Assembly (NCBI GenBank): GCA_024644085.1
Contig: JAHELS010000014.1
Span: 1 to 55,949 of the forward strand
DNA length: 55,949 nt
Direction: 5' to 3'
Origin: Rhodopirellula sp.
Lineage (GTDB): Bacteria; Planctomycetota; Planctomycetia; Pirellulales; Pirellulaceae
Below the pieces are notes generated by a model. The model was not told the DNA's origin. It saw nothing but the letters and a program-made list of their open reading frames with translations, and ran no database searches. The stretch's first letter is position 1, and every line of letters starts with the position of its first letter. Positions 25,209-33,239 of the stretch are shown here, piece by piece. Made by a program: the position numbers and the translations under genes.

Positions 25209-27098
25209 ATGATGATCCTTCCTCGTTTGGCAATGATCGGCAGTCTCTTCGTCTTGTCCGGCCCCCTATGGGCCCAGGACGATCTTTTCGACGCGCCAGG
25301 CGGATTTTTCGACGAACTGCCGAAGGTGGACCCCGAGGAGATCTCGCAACCTCTCGATGAGAATCCGTTGATCAAGCAACTCCTGGAACACTCGCGTCGC
25401 GGTGAGATCCAGCTTGCCAGGTCGGTCTCCTCTTTGGCGCGGGTCGGCCGTTGGTCGGAAGTCGACCAGCTATTGACGGAAATTTCCCAGAGGCAAATCA
25501 ACGAAGCAACGCTTACCTCGATGTACGACGAGATTGGTTCGGCCATCTACTTGAGGATCAAACAACATAGCGAGCTAAGTGACGCCGCTCGAAAGGCCCT
25601 TGACCAGATCGCGAAAGCGGCCAGTGCACGCGCCGAGTCATCCGATCGACTTCGGCAAGCGATCGCACAACTCGACAGCACCAGTGTGGATGCTCAATTG
25701 GCTTCACGGCGCATCCTTCTTGGCGGCGGCAACACAGCTGTGAAGGAGCTTGTTACAGCAGCAGTGCTGGAGAATCCGCCTGCCAGCCGCGATTCGATAC
25801 TTCGCGTTATGCTGCAGCTCAGCGAAGATGGCATCGATGCGCTCCGACAACTCGCGCTCTATGGAACCCCATCGGTTCGCGCCAACGCGCTCACGTCCCT
25901 CGCTCGCATCAGTCGCCAGAGGCACATCGCGGACTTTGTTACGGCGTTGCACGCGGCTGATGCAGATTCGGCCGAAAAGGAATCGGCGAGTCGTGCGCTC
26001 GAGCAACTTGGCCAGGGCGAGCCGAGCCGTGGTGCGGCCATCCAGTTACTGGAGATCGAATATGGTGACCGGCGCGATTACGCGCGTCGCGTCGACAACG
26101 ATAATGCCGTAACGACCTTGTGGAGCATTGACCAGCAACGAACGGGCGTCACCCATCAACCAACATCTGCCTTGATTGCGGCTTACCGCGACGCGTCCGA
26201 TGCCGCGGCGAGACTGCGTCGCGTCGGATCACTTTCCCCGGACATGCAAGGTGCCGTCCTGGCAACGGATCTGGCCTACCGAATCTTGATTGACAACGAT
26301 TGGGGAGACTCGGATCAGGTGGAATCGATGCGCAAAGCGTATCGATCGGGGGCAAGGGGTGCGTCACTTTCCTCGGCCATCGAAGACTCGATCAGCGATG
26401 GAAACCACGCAGCCACAATCGGGTTGATCCGATTGATCGACACGGATGATTTCACCGTGTTGGATCAAAACGCGCTGCTCGGTGCAAGCGGCGCGCTACC
26501 GACTCCGCTGGTCCAGGCCGCGTCGTCGCCTGAACCTCAAGTCCGCTACGAAGCGGCATTGGCGGCAGCACGGTTGGCCGCCGCGGCTCCCTATGCGGGC
26601 AGCAGCCACGTGAAGCGAACGCTGGCCGAGATGCACAAGCTGCGGGACGAGCCCCTGGCCATCCTCGTCGAGACTCGACCCGATGTGATTATCCAGCTGG
26701 AATCGATCCTCGCCTCGCTGGGCTTCGATGTCGAGGTAGTCGGAAGCGTCCGAGAATTACAGCGTTCGGTGGCCCGCGGGGGCGACTTGAGATTGATTCT
26801 TTCAAAGACAGAGCTGAGCGACTTGCCTGCGATCGAAATGATCGACATCGTTCGCCGCACCGAACGCGGGAGAGAATTGCCGATCGTACTCTACGGTCAC
26901 AAACCGGACAGCCTCGCCGTCGAGCGGTGGAAAGCGTTGACAAGGTGGATCGAGCGTCCCGTTTCGGTTGCCGGGTTCGATGGTGTGATGGATGAGATTT
27001 CTCGGAGACGGCGTCTGCCGCCCTTGTCGATCATTGACCGACAACGGTTCCGCGACGCTGCGTCTCAGATGCTCGATGGCGTGGCTGTGGCGAACTGA
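25209..27098 (+). CDS. Exported HEAT-like protein with degenerate receiver domain
   Basis: Predicted 629-residue protein. A signal peptide (MMILPRLAMIGSLFVLSGPL then WAQ) starts at the chosen Met; ATG at 25164 is a possible longer start. Residues about 40-480 are alpha-helical and HEAT/ARM-like (repeated LASRRIL, VRANALTSLARI and RYEAALAAARLAA helices). Residues about 500-615 resemble a response-regulator receiver fold: PLAILVETRPDV, LASLGFDVEVVGSV, LRLILSKTELSDL, LPIVLYGHKP and IERPVS. The phosphoacceptor Asp is replaced by Ser/Lys, so it cannot be phosphorylated in the usual way. It lies just upstream of a sigma-54 activator. Confidence 0.75.
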   Translation: MMILPRLAMIGSLFVLSGPLWAQDDLFDAPGGFFDELPKVDPEEISQPLDENPLIKQLLEHSRRGEIQLARSVSSLARVGRWSEVDQLLTEISQRQINEATLTSMYDEIGSAIYLRIKQHSELSDAARKALDQIAKAASARAESSDRLRQAIAQLDSTSVDAQLASRRILLGGGNTAVKELVTAAVLENPPASRDSILRVMLQLSEDGIDALRQLALYGTPSVRANALTSLARISRQRHIADFVTALHAADADSAEKESASRALEQLGQGEPSRGAAIQLLEIEYGDRRDYARRVDNDNAVTTLWSIDQQRTGVTHQPTSALIAAYRDASDAAARLRRVGSLSPDMQGAVLATDLAYRILIDNDWGDSDQVESMRKAYRSGARGASLSSAIEDSISDGNHAATIGLIRLIDTDDFTVLDQNALLGASGALPTPLVQAASSPEPQVRYEAALAAARLAAAAPYAGSSHVKRTLAEMHKLRDEPLAILVETRPDVIIQLESILASLGFDVEVVGSVRELQRSVARGGDLRLILSKTELSDLPAIEMIDIVRRTERGRELPIVLYGHKPDSLAVERWKALTRWIERPVSVAGFDGVMDEISRRRRLPPLSIIDRQRFRDAASQMLDGVAVAN

Positions 27099-27190
27099 AC
27101 CACCCCTGCGACGGGCTTTTAGGCGTGTTCTGCCCCACGTGATACCAGCGTGCCTACCGCGAAATCTGTTTTCGCGTTATTTTCACGATC

Positions 27191-27224
27191 ACCCTGGTCT
27201 GGCGGGCACCCTGGTCTGGCGGGC
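27191..27224 (+). repeat. 17-bp tandem repeat, ACCCTGGTCTGGCGGGC x2
   Basis: Two exact adjacent copies of a 17-bp unit lie in the gap between the HEAT-like gene and the sigma-54 activator. The unit differs in sequence from the neighbouring 17-bp array at 27251. Confidence 0.9.
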
Positions 27225-27250
27225 GTGGTCCGCGGCTGTCGGTGCGAGCC

Positions 27251-27297
27251 CAGGCGGTGGAAAGCCCCAGGCGGTGGAAAGCCCCAAACGGTGGAAG
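27251..27297 (+). repeat. 17-bp tandem repeat, CAGGCGGTGGAAAGCCC x2.7
   Basis: Two exact 17-bp copies (27251-27267, 27268-27284) and a third shortened copy (27285-27297) follow. They lie 27 bases after the first array and 50 bases before the activator's start codon. The rest of the 249-base gap shows no gene. Confidence 0.9.
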
Positions 27298-27347
27298 CGT
27301 TGTGCGTTGGCGTGCCGTCGAGCATCCACCCCCTTACTCAGCCTCTC

Positions 27348-28424
27348 ATGTCGATCATTGGACTTTCACCCAGCGGCCCAGGAGGGCCTCCGATTCCCGG
27401 AATCATCGGCACATCGCCGGCGATGCAGGAGGTGTACCGTGTCACCCGCCGCGTGGCCGGCAGCAATGCGTCGGTTTTGATCCTCGGGGAAACCGGCGTC
27501 GGAAAGGAATTGATCGCCGGAGCCATCCACAAGCTCAGCCACCGCAGCCATGGCCCGTTCGTGCGAGTCAATTGTGGTGCGCTCAGCGAAAGCCTGCTTG
27601 AAAGCGAATTGTTCGGTCACGTCCGCGGGGCATTTACCGGTGCCGTTGCCAACCGCACGGGACGCTTCGAGGCGGCACACGGAGGGACCGTTTTTCTTGA
27701 TGAGATCAACAGCACCTCATTGACGCTCCAGGTGAAATTGTTGCGTGTGTTGCAGGAGAAGGAATTCGAACGCGTGGGGGATACCAGCACATTGCGGACC
27801 GATGCCAGAGTTCTCGCAGCGAGCAATCGCGATCTGATGCAGGAAGTACGAGAGGAAAGGTTTCGTGAAGACCTCTACTGGCGATTGAATGTCGTCCCAA
27901 TCGAGATCCCGCCTCTGCGACGCAGGCGTGATGACATTCCGGCGCTCGTCTCATTTTTCCTCGAGCACTACAACGAAGTCAACGACCGTTACGTTGTTCA
28001 CATTGGACCGGGCGCGATGGAGGCGCTCCAGGATTATCATTGGCCGGGCAACGTTCGAGAGCTGCAGAATTACATTGAGCGCGCCGTGGTTATGGCCGAG
28101 ACCGATGAACTGACATGCGATTTATTTCCTGCTTGCGTTACCAGCCATGAGGTACCACCCGGCGCAGCGCTGCCGACCGGCGACATTGATACGTTGACCA
28201 GGGAAGTCGTAATGCAAGGTCTCAGCGACGCCGCCGCGGTCACCGGCGAAGTCCACTCGTTGATCGTCGAGCGTGTGGAAAAGGAATTGATCGCACAGGT
28301 GTTGGCGGCCTGCGGTGGCGTCCAAACGAAAGCCGCGACGCGGTTGGGAATCAATCGCAACACGCTCCACAAAAAGATCAAAGATTATGGTCTTGACGAG
28401 GATCCCGAAGCAGACCCACGGTAA
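27348..28424 (+). CDS. Sigma-54-dependent activator without sensor domain
   Basis: Predicted 358-residue enhancer-binding protein. Walker A is GETGVGKE (residues 48-55), the sigma-54 contact loop is GAFTGA (94-99), Walker B is GGTVFLDE (112-119), and an Arg-finger region follows. The C-terminus is a Fis-type helix-turn-helix (TKAATRLGINRNTLHKKIKD). Only about 20 residues precede the AAA+ core, so there is no receiver, GAF or PAS domain; control must come from expression or a separate protein. Met at 27348 fits the AAA+ start; the frame is open to 27150 across the tandem repeats, which argues against that longer start. Confidence 0.92.
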   Translation: MSIIGLSPSGPGGPPIPGIIGTSPAMQEVYRVTRRVAGSNASVLILGETGVGKELIAGAIHKLSHRSHGPFVRVNCGALSESLLESELFGHVRGAFTGAVANRTGRFEAAHGGTVFLDEINSTSLTLQVKLLRVLQEKEFERVGDTSTLRTDARVLAASNRDLMQEVREERFREDLYWRLNVVPIEIPPLRRRRDDIPALVSFFLEHYNEVNDRYVVHIGPGAMEALQDYHWPGNVRELQNYIERAVVMAETDELTCDLFPACVTSHEVPPGAALPTGDIDTLTREVVMQGLSDAAAVTGEVHSLIVERVEKELIAQVLAACGGVQTKAATRLGINRNTLHKKIKDYGLDEDPEADPR

Positions 28425-28444
28425 CGAACCGGGGAAGCGAACCG

Positions 28445-31411
28445 TTATCGCGCGACGCCGCCGGGCGGTGCCGCGATGTTCAATCGCTCGAGGACAGCGT
28501 TCTCGATCTTCATCGTTCGGGGTCGAATGGACATGGTACGCACGGCGCCTTCGGGACCTTTGCTTCCGTCGGGAAGCGTTTGCCTGAAAATCGCGGCGCG
28601 GTTGGGTGCCCCTTCGACGGTGAACAGATCTTTCGATGACGAGTAAGCCGCACGGCTGGCTGTACCTTCCAACAGTCCTCGGTCACTTCGCGTTCGAAAG
28701 ACCACACCGCTCGTTGCCTCCATTTCCCAGGGGGTCGGTGCACCAGCAATTCTTCGCGAGGGAACATGCCCCGGTTCAATCGTGAATCGCAATCGGTCGC
28801 AATCCAGCGTTGATTCACCGACGGAAATAGAATCCATCGTCTTCGCGTCAAATGCCTTGTCCCAATCTGGGATCGATCGAATCCCGACACGGATCCCGCG
28901 GAGAAAATCGAGCTTTCGGGCTGTCAGATCCGCCTGCATCGAATCGTTGAAGATCAGATGGATTCCGGTCAATTGAGTTTCATCGCTTTCCACGTCCGGT
29001 TCCTCATCGAGTCCGAACAGTGACTCGCCGGACTTCGGAACCATCCAACCCCGGTACCAACCAGGCCCCTGGCCAATCATTTTTCCGCCGTCGTGCGGGG
29101 TCATGGTCAACTTGGCGGCCTGGATCAGATGCTTGCCCTCGAGCACGCCGTCGGGGGCACGCCGGAGCGCCTGGACCAGCACGGGTCGGTCCGGGCCCTT
29201 CATCAGCGAAACTTTCTGGATCGTCGCTTTGCGCATCGCTTTCATGTCGCGGACCTGAACTCCCTCCGACAAATCGACCTGGAGCCGGTCACCGGTCATG
29301 TGCAGATCCCACGGTTCGCGACCGTTGACGAGCGAAGCGGTGATATCGACGCCGTCGGACAGCACCGCCGTGCGTCCGTCGAAGATCATTTCGCCCTGCC
29401 ACCGACAATGTGGAGGCTTGATCCATTTCACGTTTCCATCGGACTCGCCGGTGACACTCGTTGGCAATGCCGCCGTCGGCATCTGGAATTCACCGGCATC
29501 GTTGATCCAGATGATGTTGTCGCTGGTACGGACCTGGATTTGCGGGCCACTGAAGAATCCGTCGCCAAGTTCGAATCTCGCCGGCGTTCCAACTCCGCTG
29601 CCTAATTGAAGCACATCTTCACCGCCGCCATCGATCAACTGCAGGTACTCACCGGTCAATCGCGCCGGCAACGTCTGATCGCCGCTCTTGAGGTGATGCA
29701 GCACTTCCACCGAACCGTTGACGCTGAGTTTTTTGGCGCTCAGTCCCGATTCGTTACGTCGCAGTTGGGCGCTGATGGAATCACCGCGGATCGTCGGGCG
29801 CGGCCGAGCGATCGGGTCGACGATCCCGTTTTCACCCTGGGGTTGGGCGACCCATTGACGGAGCGACGAGGGGGATTCGGAATCATCGCCCTCGAGATCT
29901 CGCGGTTGGGGATTTGGTTCGCCGACAAAGAAGAGTAGCAACCGCTGTGTCTTTGCAGCGATCGCGGCGGTATCAATCTCGACGTTCCCGGTGATCTCGA
30001 ATCGGTCAGGGACCAGGGTTGACTTGGAATCGTCGCCTGCGTTCTTCTCGGGAGTCAGGACGCCGGCGATCGCGTCGGCTTGGAACTGGCCCCCGTCGGT
30101 CAGTGATGCCTTGATGTCACCGTCGACCCAAAATTCGAGATTGGTGTTAAGCTCGCGTGCGGTCGCAAGACCCGCGGGCCGAAGTTTGAAACCTTCCCGC
30201 CATTGTGCCTTTCTCAGCGGTATCGCAGGATCCTCGACGTGCACGATCCCTGCGCCCAGCGCATCGATTGCTCCGATGGTCTCGGGGTTGCGTGGATCAA
30301 ACTGGTAAACCAGGCTTGCAAGCCGTGCGGTGATCGCACCGCGTCGCACACGAATGCCACGGCTACCGTTGGCGCGGATCAAACCTGCGACCGCATTGAA
30401 TTCAATCTCCTCGGCGGTTAACTCAGCGTCGAGGCTCGGCAGTTTCGCAATCGCGGGCGAGCCGGTGGCAACAATCTCGACGAGCCAATCCAGAGGCGCA
30501 TTTCGGTCGATCATGTCGTTTGCCGGATCGTTTAGAATCATTTCCAACGTCTGACAGTCGAATTGATCGGCTGGTTGCCCTGGAACCTGGTGCACAAGCG
30601 AGACCGAATCGCGCAGCAGGAGCTGATCGAGCGCGAAGTCGTATTCGACGCGTCCGCCGCAGTGGACCGAGATCACTCCCGGAGCCTCTCGTTTCCCCGG
30701 CTCCGAGAGCGGCATGCCTGCCTTGGCTTTGGCCTCTAATGGCATCACCAATTGGTCGAGGTAGATCAATTCCATGCGATCGAGCATTGTCGCGCCGGCG
30801 CTTCCGGTCGGTCCGGAAAGGTGAATGGTGAGATCGCGCCCCGCCAAGCGGGCGCGGCCCACGTTCATTTCGATTGCTTCGGTGGTCCAGATCTTGCGAT
30901 TATCAATTCCGACATTCGCGGTCCGCAATCTCAACGACTTGCGCTGGTCATTCCCGGCATCCCGATAAATGATGACGTTCCCGATAATGCGGCCGCGCCG
31001 AATGGGCGGAGCGCCGCCGCTCATGACGTCCAAAGACTCGGTGAATTTGATTTCCGCGCCCTCGGCGGCATCGATGATGATGGGCGAACCGTTTTGTTCG
31101 CCCGACATGCCCCGTCCGATGACGACGCTGATCGGCCACAACTTCCATTGATCATCGCCGATTTGTTTCCAATTCTCGAACAACAGCATTCCGTCGGAGG
31201 TCTGCAGAGTCTTGCATCGCCCCCGTTGCCATGATCCTTCGGGGAACAAGTCACCAAGAGAATGATCGGATCGCATCACCGGCGCGTCGGCCATCGCAAT
31301 CACGTCGACCTTCGGAGGCCGCATGAATGGAGTGACGACATTCTGGTAGATAACGGCGGAGCCCGAGAGGAAAATCAGGGCTGTTAAGTATTGGGTGATT
31401 CGAGCCAGCAT
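28445..31411 (-). CDS. LptC/OstA-like LPS-transport protein, 988 residues
   Basis: Predicted 988-residue protein anchored by one N-terminal helix (MLARITQYLTALIFLSGSAVIY), as in LptC, with a very large periplasmic part. It contains several stretches of the OstA/LptA kind in which a derived coat of beta strands alternates, for example GRVEYDFALDQLLLRDSV, LTAEEIEFNAVAGLIRANGS, LSAKKLSVNGSVEVL and LDFLRGIRVGI. It follows kdsD and kdsC, as lptC-lptA do in enterobacteria, and starts 60 bases after kdsC. I infer that it fuses or replaces LptC and LptA in lipopolysaccharide transport; no lptB lies next to it. Its converging neighbour is the sigma-54 activator, 20 bases away. Confidence 0.75.
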   Translation of the reverse strand: MLARITQYLTALIFLSGSAVIYQNVVTPFMRPPKVDVIAMADAPVMRSDHSLGDLFPEGSWQRGRCKTLQTSDGMLLFENWKQIGDDQWKLWPISVVIGRGMSGEQNGSPIIIDAAEGAEIKFTESLDVMSGGAPPIRRGRIIGNVIIYRDAGNDQRKSLRLRTANVGIDNRKIWTTEAIEMNVGRARLAGRDLTIHLSGPTGSAGATMLDRMELIYLDQLVMPLEAKAKAGMPLSEPGKREAPGVISVHCGGRVEYDFALDQLLLRDSVSLVHQVPGQPADQFDCQTLEMILNDPANDMIDRNAPLDWLVEIVATGSPAIAKLPSLDAELTAEEIEFNAVAGLIRANGSRGIRVRRGAITARLASLVYQFDPRNPETIGAIDALGAGIVHVEDPAIPLRKAQWREGFKLRPAGLATARELNTNLEFWVDGDIKASLTDGGQFQADAIAGVLTPEKNAGDDSKSTLVPDRFEITGNVEIDTAAIAAKTQRLLLFFVGEPNPQPRDLEGDDSESPSSLRQWVAQPQGENGIVDPIARPRPTIRGDSISAQLRRNESGLSAKKLSVNGSVEVLHHLKSGDQTLPARLTGEYLQLIDGGGEDVLQLGSGVGTPARFELGDGFFSGPQIQVRTSDNIIWINDAGEFQMPTAALPTSVTGESDGNVKWIKPPHCRWQGEMIFDGRTAVLSDGVDITASLVNGREPWDLHMTGDRLQVDLSEGVQVRDMKAMRKATIQKVSLMKGPDRPVLVQALRRAPDGVLEGKHLIQAAKLTMTPHDGGKMIGQGPGWYRGWMVPKSGESLFGLDEEPDVESDETQLTGIHLIFNDSMQADLTARKLDFLRGIRVGIRSIPDWDKAFDAKTMDSISVGESTLDCDRLRFTIEPGHVPSRRIAGAPTPWEMEATSGVVFRTRSDRGLLEGTASRAAYSSSKDLFTVEGAPNRAAIFRQTLPDGSKGPEGAVRTMSIRPRTMKIENAVLERLNIAAPPGGVAR

Positions 31412-31470
31412 GGTGGTTCGGTGACGACAGGCCGCGTTTGGATCAACGAATTGAATCGATCGCTACCGCG

Positions 31471-31998
31471 TTAGCGTCGCACGTGGTCCTCCCATTTATG
31501 CTTGCCTCGAAGAAGCCGTTCGATCAGTTCGCGGAGGGCACCTTCGCCGCCGCCAGATCGCAGGATCCAGTTGGCTGCGTGTCGCGCGTCGATCGAGGCG
31601 TCTTCCGGTGCGACGGCGAGCGCGACGCTGTGCATGACAGCGATATCGGGAAGATCGTCTCCGATGTAACAAACCTGTTCGGGAGTGCAACCAAATTGCG
31701 ACATCATTTCCCTGGCCGCGGGCAACTTGTCCTCGCACCCTTGATGAACGTTTTCGATACCGAGTTCGGCCGCACGTTTCGCCAGCGCCTTGCTGGTTCG
31801 CGCGGTCAGGATTCCGAACTGAAATCCACTCTTCATCCAGAGCTTGATGGCCAGTCCGTCACGTACGTGAAATTGCTTGGTTTCGATCCCGTCTTCGTTG
31901 TAAATGATTCGACCATCAGTCATCACGCCATCGACATCCGACAAAATGCATGTGATCGGCGCGGCGATGTCGGAGTCAGGTAACAGCAAGGTGGGCAT
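31471..31998 (-). CDS. kdsC: Kdo-8-phosphate phosphatase
   Basis: Predicted 175-residue HAD phosphatase, KdsC type: it removes phosphate from Kdo 8-phosphate to give Kdo for lipid A-linked LPS. Family blocks are LSDVDGVMTDG (catalytic Asp pair and Thr), FHVRDGLAIKL, GILTARTS and YIGDDLPDIAVM (second Asp pair). The length matches the small KdsC family with no cap insertion. The Met at 31998 is preferred to the longer frame (to 32055), which would overlap kdsD. It lies directly after kdsD on the same strand. Confidence 0.93.
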   Translation of the reverse strand: MPTLLLPDSDIAAPITCILSDVDGVMTDGRIIYNEDGIETKQFHVRDGLAIKLWMKSGFQFGILTARTSKALAKRAAELGIENVHQGCEDKLPAAREMMSQFGCTPEQVCYIGDDLPDIAVMHSVALAVAPEDASIDARHAANWILRSGGGEGALRELIERLLRGKHKWEDHVRR

Positions 31999-32044
31999 GC
32001 GAACAACAATTGGTGGGATGCGTGACTTGGGAGATGCGCAAGAT

Positions 32045-33115
32045 CTAGCGGGCAAATGGCACGGTCGCCGGTTGTTGGCACGACTGGGTCAACGAGACGA
32101 GGTCGGTGATATCAAGCAGGCCAAGGGGACGATGCTCATCATCAATCACAGGCAATTCGCTGATCCGACGATGCGACATCACGGCTGTGGCATCCCCGAG
32201 TAACGAGCCGCTGCGCGCCGTTGCGGGGTTGATCGTCATGCGAGTGTTGATCGGCTCGTCCAAAGCGGCGTCGTCGCGCTGCTCGAGCAACCGAGCCAAA
32301 TCGCTGTCGGTGAACAGTCCTGCGAGGCGTCCCCATTGGTCAACCAACATCACCGCGCCGGTGCGGCGTCCGGTTTTCGAGGCCGTCACCATGGCGTTGC
32401 GTATCGTTGTATCTTTGGATGCGACGCGGCATGCTTCCAACGGCCGCATGATCTGGTCGACCTCGGCAAGTTTCTTCCCGAGGGCGCCGCCCGGGTGAAA
32501 TCGGGCAAAGTCCTGGGGCGAAAAGGACCTCAAATGGCTGGCCAACATCGCGATGCCGTCGCCCACCGCCATCATCACCGCCGTGCTGCTGGTTGGTGCC
32601 AGACCATTGGGACATGCTTCGTCGTGCTTGCCGATCGCAACGACACAATCGGCTGCCGCAGCCAGCGGATTGTCTTCGGTCGCGGTCAACGCGATCAATC
32701 CAGAAGAGTTTTCGCGGAGATGAGGGGCAATCCGGACGACCTCTTCGCTGCGTCCCGAATTGCTGATCGCCCAAACCAGATCGCTCGGGCGCACGCGACC
32801 CAAGTCACCATGCACCGCTTCGGATGGATGCAGGAAATGCGAGGGTGAGCCCGTGCTGGCAAGCGTGGCGACAAGTTTCTGTCCCACAAGACCGGCTTTG
32901 CCGACTCCCGTGACAATGATGCATCCCTCGCACTGGGCCGTCATCTCTGCTGCCTGAACGGCCGATGGCGACAAGTTGGCGACGGACGAAAGAATCGCGT
33001 TGGCTTCGGATGACACGATTTGCCGAAGCAATCGCAGTCGCTCCAGCAGCGTGGCCGGCGGCGAGGCACCGGGACCGAGCGGATCTTCGGAGCGGGTTCT
33101 TGATTGTGGGGACAC
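32045..33115 (-). CDS. kdsD: Arabinose-5-phosphate isomerase
   Basis: Predicted 356-residue KdsD/KpsF-type isomerase that makes D-arabinose 5-phosphate, the first step to Kdo. An N-terminal SIS domain (VTGVGKAGLVGQKLVATLASTG, SNSGRSEEV, HPSEAVHGDLG) is followed by HPGGALGKKL and two CBS repeats (from about residue 225 and 290). The N-terminal 30 residues are variable. It is the first gene of kdsD-kdsC-LptCA-like; a start site lies 124 bases past the converse end of the cytochrome gene, leaving room for a promoter. Confidence 0.94.
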   Translation of the reverse strand: MSPQSRTRSEDPLGPGASPPATLLERLRLLRQIVSSEANAILSSVANLSPSAVQAAEMTAQCEGCIIVTGVGKAGLVGQKLVATLASTGSPSHFLHPSEAVHGDLGRVRPSDLVWAISNSGRSEEVVRIAPHLRENSSGLIALTATEDNPLAAAADCVVAIGKHDEACPNGLAPTSSTAVMMAVGDGIAMLASHLRSFSPQDFARFHPGGALGKKLAEVDQIMRPLEACRVASKDTTIRNAMVTASKTGRRTGAVMLVDQWGRLAGLFTDSDLARLLEQRDDAALDEPINTRMTINPATARSGSLLGDATAVMSHRRISELPVIDDEHRPLGLLDITDLVSLTQSCQQPATVPFAR

Positions 33116-33239
33116 GGCGAGACCTTCCTTGGCTCATCGCGGCAACGGTTAGGAATCCGCGCGGATGGTAGCTAAACCGAGCGCCCCGCCACAATGTTAT
33201 TCACTGAAAGACCAGGCAAAACAGCGAAAATAGGAGGGA

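Noticed and set aside
27150..27347. Longer reading frame upstream of the sigma-54 activator
   Set aside because: It would run through the 17-bp tandem repeats and contains no domain; Met at 27348 fits the AAA+ start.
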